A DNA stretch of 64,000 nucleotides from Psococerastis gibbosa (taxonomy: Eukaryota; Arthropoda; Insecta; Psocodea; Psocidae): contig OZ020490.1 of assembly GCA_963971405.1 (NCBI GenBank), forward strand, positions 1,488,001 to 1,552,000. Direction: 5' to 3'. How positions within the stretch are numbered: the first letter of the stretch is position 1; each line of letters opens with the position of its first letter. Shown in pieces: positions 52,511 through 63,136 of the stretch. Below the pieces are notes generated by a model. That model saw only the letters and a list, made by a program, of their open reading frames with translations. It ran no database searches and had not been told where the DNA came from. The translations under genes and the position numbers were made by a program.

Positions 52511-52961
52511 TACCGTAGATTGAATGAGTATAAATAATACAACATCGCTATAAAAAATTTGCCAGAACCCCCACCCGGGGACACTCCCACCCATCAGTTT
52601 TGCTACGAGGGTGAATTTTTAAGTAATATAACCAGGTATTAAATATCACGTGGTCAAAAACTTTTTACTACTTTTCAATATCATCTCCCATTAGTTCCAT
52701 ACACTTGGCCCACCCAGAGCTTCCATCCCACTGATAAGAACCGGTACGAGTGAACCCGTACATACTGTCCTATGTATCAATGAGATACCGAAATAGGTAA
52801 TTTGAGTAGTTGCAAGGTACACATTTGTCCTAAGGTTAAATTTCTTTTGCTACGACATTCCCTATCCTAAAGCACCGAACTGAGCGATGGACGCTAGCAT
52901 AGTCTAGAACGGGCATACCAATGTACAGATCATGATGATCAATAACACAACTCCGTAATAA
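52511..52961. other. No gene recognised
   Basis: No coding or repeat block recognised apart from a GTACGAGTGAACCCGTAC palindromic stretch near 52743. Confidence 0.25.
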
Positions 52962-53138
52962 TGGCAGGGTATGCAATGAAGTATCTTTTTTTTCAAAAAT
53001 AATATATTATTCAAAACCAAACTTTGCTTGAGAAAGCACGCTGTTCGATTGTGTTACTCTTTTTAACACCAATAACATACTGTACCTTAAGTTAGAAAGT
53101 CCCGAAGGCAAGGTTCCATCGAAAAATTATTTATAAAC
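52962..53138 (+). repeat. Family A repeat, degenerate fragment
   Basis: TGGCAGGGTATGCAATG, TTCGATTGTGTTACTC and ACACCAATAACATAC correspond to family A blocks (GGCAGGGCACGCAATG and so on). Confidence 0.45.
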
Positions 53139-54339
53139 TTATAGTTTGTCCTAAAAAATCGTGATTTGTCACCCACTGAGCTGCGGTCCGAAACGTTAAT
53201 TCATACTTTCGAAAAACGTTCGATTTTCAGTTATATCCTGGAAAAGAATTGTTTCAAACGCAATACGCATGCAATGATAAGTATTTATTTACATGTACCA
53301 CAAGGTATTTTGGTATTTAAATCAGTTATATGCATGAGAAATACAATATTTAAGTAAATAACAATATAAATAATAAATAAAATAATACAATATATAGGCT
53401 AATAATTTTACAGTAATATATCAGGGCATATTACCTTACATTAAAACAGTAAACATGAGATAGAAAGAAAGAAAGAAAAGAGAGAAATAAAAAGAAAAAA
53501 ACAAAATCTAATAATTTACGGAATTTACAATAATTGATGTTAGAGGGACTCGAATAGATTAACCCGCGTTGGGCTACTTATTAATTTATAACTGTTAAGA
53601 ATGTTAGAATAATACTAGTACATAAAAATGGAAGTAGACATCTAATAGAAAAAAAAAATAGAAAAAGAAATGACAGAAGAAACACATTGCAGAGCGATAT
53701 AAGCCGACTATTCCACATGTCAATAATTGATGAGATTTTTGTTTTACTCTATGTCATTATCCATTTTAACTAATTTTAAAATTGATCAATGATCATAGAA
53801 TAAAATCACGCTTTTCAAACAATAACAAACAAAAATTATACACCGGCGTCGTCTGGATAAGATAAATAATTTTAATTAATTTCTAATTTCTAAACATTTC
53901 ATAATTTGGATCATAACATTTCAAGCGGATTTTAAAATTAAAAAAAAGACTTACAAAATTTGAAAAAATTGAAAACAAAAATGGTAAATTATTTAAGAAA
54001 AATGGAATGAGGCGTAAAAATATAAATGATATTATTTCCGTCAGTGACATTATCGAAACTGAAGTAAAATTGACAAGTGGAAAATTTATAGCCTAAGTAG
54101 TGACAGTAAATAAATTTGTTACCTACTTAAATTTAGTACAAGTACTAATCCCCCCCTATTAAACGCTCGAACATTGTTCCAAGAATACGGTTGCAAGATA
54201 AATTCGAAAGTGCAATACAGAAATTCAGATTTAAATCTTAAATTTCTTTTTCTATATTCATCATAAATATTCCTAATATTTCTTCGATCGAATAAAGCTA
54301 AAACTTTTTTTTCTTTAGTTAGGTATTGTTGGACGTTTC

Positions 54340-54452
54340 CCGTTCCACTATAAAGTGACTCACTTCTACCGAATTCTCAAGGAAGAACATGTGCCCTAAT
54401 TACTTTGGGCTAAAACGTGTGTCAAGATTTGGCATTTCTCTTTTTAAAGAAT
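54340..54452 (-). pseudogene. LDAH-like C-terminal exon remnant
   Basis: Reads CCGILFKKRNAKS, then KVIRAHVLP and EFGRSESL with stops. This aligns to WCYSLKRKMPNLDVRFSPTK and the following residues of the copy at 56830. Pseudogenised. Confidence 0.6.
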
Positions 54453-55346
54453 ACCACAGCAGTCCCCTTCAGATAATCAGATATATACAAATGAATTTTT
54501 TCTCCATGGTTTAAAATCCATTGAAAGTGTGTTCGATTCATTGGGCAGCAGTCTCCTTCAGATAATCAGATGCATACAAATGCATTTTTTCTGCATGGTT
54601 TAAAATCCATTGAAAATGTGTTCGATTCATTGGGCAGCAGTCTCTTTCAGATAATCAGATATATACAAATGAATTTTCTCTCCATGGTTTAAAATCCATT
54701 GAAAGTGTGTTCGATTCATTGGGCAGCAGTCTCCTTCAGATAATCAGATATATACAAATGAATTTTCTCTCCATGGTTTAAAATCCATTGAAAGTGTGTT
54801 CGATTCATTGGGCAGCAGTCTCCTTCAGATAATCAGATGCATACAAATGCATTTTTTCTGCATGGTTTAAAATCCATTGAAAATGTGTTCGATTCATTGG
54901 GCAGCAGTCTCTTTCAGATAATCAGATATATACAAATGAATTTTCTCTCCATGGTTTAAAATCCATTGAAAGTGTGTTCGATTCATTGGGCAGCAGTCTC
55001 CTTCAGATAATCAGATATATACAAACGCATTTTTTCTGCATGGTTTAAAATCCATTGAAAGTGTGTTCGATTCATTGGGCAGCAGTCTCCTTCAGATAAT
55101 CAGATATATACAAATGAATTTTCTCTCCATGGTTTAAAATCCATTGAAAGTGTGTTCGATTCATTGGGCAGCAGTCTCCTTCAGATAATCAGATATATAC
55201 AAATGAATTTTCTCTCCATGGTTTAAAATCCATTGAAAGTGTGTTCGATTCATTGGGCAGCAGTCTCCTTCAGATAATCAGATGCATACAAATGCATTGT
55301 TTCTGCATGGTTTAAAATCCATTGAAAATGTGTTCGATTCATTGGG
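54453..55346 (-). repeat. Ten tandem 89-bp units derived from the LDAH-like exon
   Basis: Units start near 54453, 54543, 54632, 54721, 54811, 54899, 54988, 55078, 55167 and 55256. Each encodes MNRTHFQWILNH followed by a short segment ending DYLKETAAQ, which corresponds to MNRTHFQWILNHAAKIHMFI in the intact copy. The unit covers the exon from CCAATGAATCG to AAGGAGACTGCT. Because 89 is not divisible by three, each unit ends in TGA overlapping the next ATG (ATGA). Two variant types alternate with a three-unit period. Confidence 0.85.
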
Positions 55347-55945
55347 CTAACAACAAGTAAGTCCCTAGCTAAAAATATCCATTTCTCATAGACATGTCGA
55401 GAAACAATTGAAGGCACACAATTTGTATAGTTACTCACTTCTACCGAATTCTCAAGGAAGAACATGTGCCCTACTTTCGTCGGGCTAAAACGTATGTCCA
55501 GATTTGGCATTTTTCTTCTTAAAGAATAACACCACGAACCAGCCAAGCAGTCTCCTTCAGATGTAAAAATATGCATTTTTTCTGCATGGTTTCAAATCCA
55601 TTGGAAGTGTGTTTGATTCATTTGGCTTACAACAAGTAACTACTTGGCCAAAAACATCCATTTCTCGTAGATATGTCTAGAAAAGATGGAAGACATAATT
55701 TGCATAGCTGGGAGTTAAAATTAAATTCCAGAAGCTTTTTCTACGTATTAATTGCATGTTCACGAAAAATGTTGATATGGACCCAATAGGGTAACACAAC
55801 AGAAATGCAATAGACCTTAAAAAACAGCGTATCTGGTTTCATTATGACTGGCATTAGAAAATAGGCATCGCGGATTACAGAAGTGAATTTGGGACTTCAC
55901 AATAAACGCATAAAAGCCGGTTTTGATGCGAGTATTGTGAATTTT
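55347..55945 (-). pseudogene. LDAH-like pseudogene part (middle and duplicated C-terminus)
   Basis: Retains TSEGDCLAGSWCYSLRRK, then FSPTKVGHMFFLENSVEVSN, which is joined abruptly to TNCVPSIVSRHVYEKWIF (a more N-terminal segment). Upstream (55577-55945) the YEKW and FQWI blocks appear with stops. About 180 bases around the Ser-motif region are deleted compared with the copy at 56830. Confidence 0.7.
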
Positions 55946-56829
55946 TACTCTTAGATTTATTTCGTACCGGTACTCAAATTATATTGTATTTTACTTCAAA
56001 ATAAACTATAGGAATACTGAATTGAAGATTGTGAATGCCTTGTACCTAAATAAATCCATGAACCATAAACTTATAATTTTTACAAAGTACAATTGTCCTT
56101 AAGATTGTATATTGTCACACACTCAGCTAACGTGTACAACTTTAATGCTTACTTTCGGGGGAAAATCGATTATTATATTTAGTTAGGGCCTACGCTGGGA
56201 AAGAAATTTGTCAAACGCAATACGGATTAAATAGTATTTATTTACATGTACGATTGTGTATATAAATAAGTATTATAGGCCTAAGTAAATGATAAATACA
56301 ATATTTAGGTAAATAATAAATAATATAATATAATTATATTCAGCATTATATCAGACCAACAGCAAATTTCAATGGTGGTACGGGATCCCAAAGACATAAA
56401 CAGTGTTGGGGCCCCCTATTAATTTGTGACAGTTAAGAATGTAAGAATAATACTTGTAGGATTAATACAAATGGATGTAGAAATTAAAAAAAAATAGAGA
56501 GCAAAACACATAACAAAAACACAGAACACAATACAAAAAATAAACATGAGAAAGAACACAGTCCAGAACGATAAAAGCAGGTACAGGAATTTAGACGTAA
56601 ATGCAGTAAAAGTACTGATCTCTCCGATTACGCACTCGAATTTTGTTTCAATATTCGAACAACTATATACATATAAGTCCAAGAAACATTCGAAAGATAC
56701 CGAAATTCAGATTCAAATCCTATCCTTCAACAGATGTACATTCCAAACGTTTCTTCGATCAAATAAGTATTGGGTGGAATAAATAATTTAATATTCGACT
56801 GTTTAACCAGAGGCTAATACTTTCTTTCA
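55946..56829. other. Noncoding downstream flank of the LDAH-like gene
   Basis: AT-rich sequence; 56090-56480 is the partner of 53139-53700. An open frame at 56419-56682 is hydrophobic but lies in low-complexity sequence and is not credited. Confidence 0.5.
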
Positions 56830-57743
56830 TTAGTTATTATTGGTTGTTTCCCGTAACCATTCAACTAAAAAGTTGCTAACTTCTACCGAATCCTCCAGGA
56901 AAAACATATGGCCTACTTTCGTTGGGCTAAAGCGTACGTCAAGATTTGGCATTTTTCTTTTTAAGGAATAACACCAGGAACCAGATAAGCAGTCTCCTTC
57001 TGATATAAACATATGAATTTTAGCTGCATGGTTTAAAATCCATTGGAAGTGTGTTCGATTCATTGGTCTCACAACCAGTAGCTCCCTGGCTAAAAATATC
57101 CATTTCTCGTACACATGTCGAGAAACAATTGAACACACACAATTTGCGTAACTGGGAGTTAAAAATAAATTCCAGAAGCTTTTTCTAAGTACTAATGGTA
57201 AACGACCCTGCATGTTCACGAAAATTGCTGATGTGGACGCAATAGGGTAATACAACAGGAATGCAATAAACCTTAAAAACAGCGTATCTGGTTTCATTAT
57301 GACTGGCATTAGAAAGTAGGCATCGCGGATTATAGCAGAGAATTCGGCACTTTGCAGTAAATGCATAGTTATATAGCAACTCGTTGAATGGTCAACACAA
57401 ACTACATTTACTCCATTTAAGTATCTGCGAAATAGTTCCTTTTTCATTTCAATTTGGTTTTCTAGAGTCATCTTTTCTTCAATATCTCGGTTTCTAATTT
57501 CATCGGCGGTAAAGCCAACCAGTCCAACTGTCCACACAGGGAAGCCGGTCTTGATATGAGTAGTGCGGGCAAACTCTTCGTAAAACTCGGGGAATCCTGG
57601 GTTGCCGGTACCAATAACAAGTAACGTGGCCGGTCTTGTTTCCTGAATGCGACTTGGAGAATGTCCACCCAAAGAAATTATCTTCCCCTTCTTTCACTGT
57701 GCTATGATAGCTGTTTCCCTCGTATATCATCATATTTGACATC
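56830..57743 (-). CDS. Lipid droplet-associated hydrolase-like protein, altered Ser motif
   Basis: An alpha/beta-hydrolase of the LDAH family (lipid droplet-associated serine hydrolase): GNPGFPEFYEEFAR, FPVWTVGLVGF, the nucleophile region VVCVDHSTSCYITMHLL and a C-terminal FISEGDCLSGSW...KVGHMFFLE. Possible triad members are the Ser in DHSTS, the Asp in EGD and the His in GHMF. LDAH enzymes usually have GHSxG; here both glycines are replaced (D-H-S-T-S), which should impair the elbow. The exon follows a good acceptor (TCTCTCTTGTAATTAACAG, ending 57744) and an ATG at 57742. The first about 25 codons are in a different frame from the rest, so a 1-base shift near 57690 is implied. Either a pseudogene in early decay or a divergent non-enzymatic member. 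Over 270 codons lack introns. Confidence 0.7.
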
Positions 57744-58004
57744 CTGTTAATTACAAGAGAGACATTAGGTATAATCAATTAAAAGTAGAATACCTATAGA
57801 ACCTATTGTTAAATATACCATATTATTGAGAAATTAACCGTATAATTAACAATTCATTATTGAAGTGTACCTTGCGTTTGAAAGCTGGATTAATATATAT
57901 TCTTGTGACGCAAGAGCTGAGTAATTTGAAATAGTAGAAAGTACAATTGCACTGGACAATATATAATACGCCGCGGTGTAGAGCTGTCAAACTTTAAATA
58001 CAAG
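57744..58004. other. Upstream intron sequence, no gene
   Basis: The acceptor at 57744 implies an upstream exon to the right, which was not found in this AT-rich stretch. Confidence 0.35.
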
Positions 58005-58153
58005 GCCGCTCCCAGGTTTAGATTTCGGGGGGGGGGGGGGGTCCAAATTTTTTTTTACTTAATTAAATAATGAATTAATGGATACATTTTTCAAAATTCA
58101 TTTCGTGGGGGGGGGGGCGGACCCCATGAACCACCCCCTCGGGCACGGCCATG
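58005..58153. mobile_element. G-run inverted-repeat element, second copy
   Basis: Ends AAGGCCGCTCCCAGG and CCTCGGGCACGGCCATG, with G16 and G11 runs. Same layout as 37722-37868. Confidence 0.6.
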
Positions 58154-58231
58154 TTTATATTATATATCTTGTCTGATAATGTAACATAACATTGTGTAGG
58201 AGGGAAAAATACACTGCAGATGTTAAAACAT

Positions 58232-58600
58232 GAGCTCCAATGTTTTCTTATTTATACGATACCGTGCGTTGTTTTGGTGATGGTGACAATTTTTTATTTC
58301 GAAATTTCAGTGAATTTATATGTTTCGAGGTCCCAGTTTACGATGTGAAATAATCTTTAAAAAATCATGTTTCGTGAATTCTGTAACTCAAGTTTTAAGA
58401 GTTTACCCTCAAAAAATTCCATAGAAGACTAAAAAAAATCTTCTTCTCCAAAATGGCTGCGATTTCCTTTAAATTCGTATTGAAATCTTTGTCAATATAA
58501 ACAAAACGCAAGAAGTCACTAGTGCGCTGATAGTTTGGTTCTGGTGGCAAAAAAAAAATCACTACCTATTACATTACATTACATTACCACTACATATACA
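58232..58600 (-). repeat. Family A repeat, divergent copy
   Basis: TTATTTATACGATACCGTGC, TTTCGAGGTCCCAG, AAAATGGCTGCGATTTCC and TGATAGTTTGGTTCTGG are diverged family A blocks in order. Confidence 0.6.
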
Positions 58601-58990
58601 ATGTTCACCTTCCGGAAAATTTCGTCACAACTTTTCATTTCATGACCCCCATAAACCAACCCAGTTCAAAATTCATATATATATATGCATAGACTATGTA
58701 TGGTGTGTACATGTAAATATGTAGCTATATCGATTTTAGGAAACACTCTAACTTCCGTTGATTGTATCCAATCTTGATGAAACTTGGCATACAAATGTCT
58801 TGATCAAGTTCGTTAACAAGCATGATACGCCATTTTGTTCCATGAAGGCGGCCAATTCAAACCTTATATAATTCATATCTCAGTTATTATTGGTCGCAGA
58901 GGAATGAATTAAAATTTGACCGAAAGCCCGTATCATTATCTTCAATAATGGTAATCTCCACTTTTTACGACAAATCAACGATTTCAAGAT
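58601..58990 (+). repeat. Family B repeat, partial copy
   Basis: CATTTCATGACCCCC, ATCGATTTTAGGAAACACTC, CTTGATCAAGTTCGTTAAC, GGTCGCAGAGGAATGAATTA and GAAAGCCCGTAT are family B blocks. Confidence 0.65.
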
Positions 58991-59464
58991 AGCATCCAGT
59001 CAAAGTGTTGCTGTTGTTGTTTTCAACGCCTGCTTTCAGCATTTCTGCTTTAAGCAAACCTGTCAGCCTGGCGGGGGAGTGAGTCTGTTTGTTTACTTGA
59101 GACTCCTTCACCTCGGTGAGAAGGGGAGTTGACTACTGGCAGGGGTGGGCCACCTGATTATAGTGGATTCCAACCACTTGGGGAACATGGTAAAGGCACA
59201 CGATTAATTCGGAGGGGCCAGGACTCGACACGCACGTGGACTGACTGGTATAGTCACAGCGCGTTATCATGTCCCACCATGTTTCCCTGCGAACGCTGTG
59301 CACACTACCAAGTTTCAATAGAGGCGGCCTTAGGGGTGGCGAACAGGGCAATCGCCCGGGGTGAACCCAAGTAAATTTTTAAAAAATATACATTTTTGTA
59401 CTGTCACTGTTAAGGTTATTTGAAACTAAAAAGCATAAAACTAACTAAACATTTAAAAATAAAA
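58991..59464. other. Unassigned, possible SINE-like sequence
   Basis: Starts with GTTGCTGTTGTTGTTTTCAA, a motif common in arthropod short repeats, and ends CGCCCGGGGTGAACCCAAG. No box A/B pair could be defended. Small frames at 59129-59374 have no family resemblance. Confidence 0.3.
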
Positions 59465-60316
59465 AGAACCGGTCCGAGTTTACTCGAACATGCTTTCCAA
59501 TTTATCAAAATTAGTAGATAAAGAAAATGAGTAAAGTCATGGTAACTAATTTTCCTATGGTTAAATTTACGATATCTCAGGGGGGGGGGGTTGTCCACCT
59601 GACGTCACTCGTCACTGGTGGTGAGGTAAATACTAGATAGGTCAGACCAACACATTACCACACAGCAATACTGGCAGGGCACGCAATGCATTTGAGCGTG
59701 AATTTTCTATCACTTAAAAAAAAAACATTTTTTTGTACAAATCCAAATACTTTTTTGGGAAAGAAACCTGTACGGTTTTGTTAAACAATTTAACACCTAA
59801 AACGTACCTGAAGGTAGAAATCATCGATAGATAGGGTCGCAGAAAAATTATATTTTAGTCATTTTTCATTAAAATTTAGTCATTTTTATTTTTTTACCCC
59901 CAGAAGCAAACTATCAAGGGGCAAGCGACCCCCCGCATTTAACAACATTAACAACAACTACAATATATGTGAATTTAAAAGAAATCGTTGAATCCGTGTT
60001 GGGGAAATAATTTTTTAGTCGTTTTTTTGAAGGTTTTTGAAAATAAAAACCCCCCAAATTGAGTTAGCCCAAATCAAAAAAATTTATCTCGAGCTATGAT
60101 TTTTGTGAACATACGTGCCGAATTTCATCATAATCGTCCGAGTAGTTTGCCCGGAAATTGACGAACAGACAGACAGACAGGCAGACAGACAGACAGACAT
60201 TTCGTAAAAACCACTTTTTTGGGTTCCTGGGACCTTAAAACGTGTAAATCCGTCGGAATCGAACATTTCGACCGTCACAAAGCTTTCATTGTACTACGTA
60301 TAAATTGGAAAGCAAA
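59465..60316 (+). repeat. Family A repeat, full-length copy
   Basis: From AGAACCGGTCCGAGTTTACT to ATAAATTGGAAAGCA, with CAGA units at 60165-60199. Best match to the (reverse) copy at 44334. Confidence 0.8.
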
Positions 60317-60369
60317 AACAGAACACACTACAATATAATTATTTGGATTTCATATTGAATTGGGGGTTT

Positions 60370-60893
60370 TTAAAGAACGGAACAACCTGAAATAACGCTG
60401 GTTTATCAACTTTCTGACGTCATCTCTATCGTTGCACGTCATGTGAGAGGTTTTTCAGTGTTTCTCTGATTGAAATTAATTAAAAAAATCAAAATTTGCT
60501 GTCAAAGCCTTTAAAACCCAACTATTTCAAGCCAACTTTTCTAACTTTTACTGCTCTCGAAATGCGTAAAACCCCATTATTTCAGACCTTTTTCTAAAAA
60601 CAATTTCATCCCCGGGCCCCACTTGTTTGCAATTGTATTTGAAAGGCAGTTATATTCTTTGCCTCTAAAATCTAAATGTTACTGCTATCAAAATTCGTAA
60701 CATCCCGCATTTGTTCAAAGCATCTCACCCCTCCTTCAGGTCTCATGCGCAAAGGACACCATTAATTTAAAAGCTGCGTACGTCCATGAGAACGGTTTTC
60801 CCATTTTTCTACACTTGTATGAAAATGGGGGGGGGGGGGGTGCCAAATTATACACCCCTCCCTCACTTCGAAAACCTTTCGTTACGCCACTGC
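60370..60893 (+). repeat. Family C repeat, copy 2
   Basis: Same orientation as 66-531: CCCCGGGCCCC, AAATCTAAATGTTACTGC, TGTATGAAAATGGGG run and the GTTACGCCACTG end. Confidence 0.65.
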
Positions 60894-61084
60894 TCCCGTG
60901 TTTCATTTCGTTGGTAAAGTCTTGATAAAGGGCCTCGCAATGGCAAGTTTGCCGCAGTTTGAAACATGTTCTGCTCTCATGGCATAGCCGTTGGCAATGC
61001 CATTACATCTTATAGACTGATTAAATAAAATTATGAAAACTAACAGTAATTAACTATATTAATATAATATAATTATGTTAAGTT
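60894..61084. other. Short spacer
   Basis: Nothing recognised. Confidence 0.25.
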
Positions 61085-61410
61085 AAAGAAAATCGTTGGA
61101 ACCGTTTTTTTGTAGTTTTTGGAGGGTAAAGCCTCTCAAAATTGTAAGTTCGCCCAAAATTAAAGAAAACGGCCACGAAGTATGAATTTTGAACGCCTAC
61201 ATGCCAAACTTTATCAAAATCCAGTAGTAGTAGTAGTAGTTTACCCACAAATTAAAGAACAGACAGACTAACAGATAGGTTTTCAGGCGTTTTCTAAAAA
61301 TCTCTTTTTTGGGCTCTTGGGGCGTCTAAACTTGTAAATACACTGAAATCTTGAAATCAAAAATTTGGAAAGTCACAAAGCTTTTCTACTACGTATGAAT
61401 AGGAAAGAGC
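61085..61410 (+). repeat. Family A repeat, divergent right half
   Basis: AATCGTTGGAACCG, CATGCCAAACTTTATCAAAA, CAGACAGACTAACAG, TTTTGGGCTCTTGG and TACGTATGAATAGGAAAG are diverged family A blocks. A (TAG)5 run interrupts it. Confidence 0.65.
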
Positions 61411-61610
61411 CGGAGCTTTGCTGAATAGTTATATACAAAATTGACTTACCTATCTCTTATGAAGACTAATGCTCGACTGAGGTCTGAGACGTCCAGTGTC
61501 TGTTATATAAGGGGTGTCTTCATAAATACGTTATAACCGTATAAGTCACCACTATACTTATCAGTTCAATGGTCAGATGATGAACAAGTTTAACTCAGTA
61601 AGCTGACCCA
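61411..61610. other. Short spacer
   Basis: Nothing recognised. Confidence 0.25.
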
Positions 61611-61800
61611 GTGGCGTAACGATAGATTTTTGAAGGGGGCAGCGTTTCAATTAAAATGAATAACAAATTCGAATTTAATTAAAATGTAGAAACATATTTT
61701 TGAAATTGTGCGGTATTAAGCATTTTGATAGCAGTTACGATTTGATTTTACAGGCGGAGAATACTACTGCTAACATGGTCCCCCCGGGGGAATATTTTAA
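61611..61800 (-). repeat. Family C repeat, reverse partial copy
   Basis: Starts CAGTGGCGTAACGATAG, the inverse of the other copies' right ends, and contains GATAGCAGTTACGATTTGAT. Confidence 0.6.
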
Positions 61801-61801
61801 A

Positions 61802-62024
61802 TTATTCCAACAGCAAACTGGAAACAGGGGGGCTCATGTTTTGAATAAATAGGTACAAAATAGTGCGTTTATATAAAATGTTTTGTTTTTTTCTTGCTTT
61901 GATCTCAGCAAACTGGGTTATCATTAAATCGTAATCTGTTGCATCCGTTACGTCTGCTTTAATAGACACCACTCTTAAATCCAGTAATCGTTCCTGTTCA
62001 CTGGAATTTCTTATGTCTTTAAAC
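61802..62024 (-). pseudogene. Unidentified coding-like fragment
   Basis: Reads FKDIRNSSEQERLLDLRVV, then KADVTDATDYDLMITQFAEI, which has protein-like composition. It is cut on its N-terminal side by the TTAA-flanked element at 62029. Before the insertion the frame would have continued to the right of 62449, but nothing coding is recognised there. No family assigned. Confidence 0.35.
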
Positions 62025-62028
62025 TTAA

Positions 62029-62448
62029 AGCTAGGACTATACGGGCGCTGAAAACGTAGCGATTCAAACGCCAACGTCAGACGAAAAAGATTGCCAACTA
62101 TACGGACGCTGAAACGGTTTTGAAACGTCAACGCAATGCAATTCTCGACTATACGAGCGCTGTGTACGTCACGCTGGAGGTGAAACCGAGGGAATTGAAT
62201 TACTCGACTCGAGCTGCAACGCGAATGGCCCGACGCAACGTCGAAATCGCCCGTATAGTTACGTCGCGTACCCAACGCCGGTTTAAGCGCCCGGTTGCGT
62301 TAGTGACGCTGACGCTGAGGTTACGCGTCCTCATGCGACGTTTTCAGCGGTCGTATAGTCTGCAGCATGGAAGTTCCATAGCCGCGGTCAACGAGCATTG
62401 ACGCGACGTTAGAATCGCAACGTTTTCAGCGCCCGTATAGTCCTAGCT
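62029..62448. mobile_element. TTAA-flanked inverted-repeat element (piggyBac-type site)
   Basis: 420 bp. AGCTAGGACTATACGGGCGC starts the left end and its reverse complement closes the right end; the match extends past 30 bases with one mismatch. TTAA lies directly outside both ends (62025-62028 and 62449-62452). The motif CTATACGGGCGCTG is repeated inside in both orientations. Much richer in CpG than its surroundings. No transposase. TTAA duplication is the hallmark of piggyBac-type insertion, although the ends lack the usual CCC. Confidence 0.85.
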
Positions 62449-62452
62449 TTAA

Positions 62453-63061
62453 TGTACGCGCCCGCGGATATAGGCATTTGCCTCAGTTGCCTATTGGTAA
62501 ATCCGCCACTGCTAATGTGTACATTGCAATGTTATATAGTAGCATATATATAGCACTGACGTTAAATTCAATTTGGTTGAAAAGCTTACATCCCCGTTAT
62601 AACCGAAATTAGAAGACATAATATGAACCAAAGGACCCCACATTAAGAAACGCTTGTCAATGACACGCCATTTTGAACGTTTCTATACGCTAATATTCAA
62701 AAATTTCATTGGATATTACATAGCAGTTTTATTTTTCCTCCCAAAATCCGTTTAAACGCATGATGAACCCCCATGAACCCCCCCCCCCCCCCCCGTGGCT
62801 ACGGCCTACCCAATATATATTTATTAGAGACAAATGAACCTTGACCGCGAAGGGTTGTAATCATGTTTGCTTAATTGACGCAGTCAAGGGTATGAAGTTC
62901 ATTTCTCCTATTACAAGTAAATACTATTACACATTTTAGTCTCTTTAAAGAAATAAAGAAATATTGACTTTTTCATCTGCTACTAAGCCAATCTATCGGA
63001 GTTTGGACCAAAATTCAGCTAGGAGAGCCCGCGGCATGCCCTCCGAAGCATGGCCAGAAAA
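62453..63061. other. No gene; C-run fragment
   Basis: A C14 run at 62780-62794 before GTGGCTACGGCC resembles the ends of the G-run elements. No gene recognised. Confidence 0.35.
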
Positions 63062-63136
63062 TGTAGCGAGTGTGGGACTCGAACCAACAACCTTGCGGGT
63101 GAAAATCGGATTCTGTATCACTACTCAACATGGCCG
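63062..63136 (-). ncRNA. tRNA-derived SINE-like sequence (tRNA-Glu-like)
   Basis: On the - strand, TTGAGTAGTGATACAG is a plausible box A region, TTTTCACCC resembles the tRNA-Glu anticodon loop (TTC), and GGTTCGAGTCC (63084-63074) is an exact box B. Stems are imperfect (T stem mismatch, poor anticodon stem), so it is a degenerate tRNA-derived sequence rather than a tRNA gene. Confidence 0.5.

Larger units (their letters stand above)
53139..55945 (-). repeat. Tandem duplicate block of the LDAH-like locus (decayed copy)
   Basis: Noncoding blocks at 53139-53700 (TTTCAAACGCAATACG, TATTTATTTACATGTAC, AACTGTTAAGAATGTTAGAA) reappear in the same order at 56090-56480. Both are followed on the left by LDAH-derived sequence (54340-55945 and 56830-57743). 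The whole locus was therefore duplicated in tandem. The left copy has lost the middle of the exon and gained an 89-bp array. Confidence 0.75.

Noticed and set aside
54453-55346. The 89-bp array as a CRISPR-like or regulatory repeat
   Set aside because: Units are contiguous with no spacers and derive directly from the LDAH-like exon.
56419-56682. Hydrophobic 87-codon frame that could suggest a membrane protein
   Set aside because: It lies in low-complexity AT-rich flank duplicated at 53500, where the frame is not preserved.
59129-59374. 81-codon frame
   Set aside because: No recognised motif; the region looks like a short interspersed repeat.
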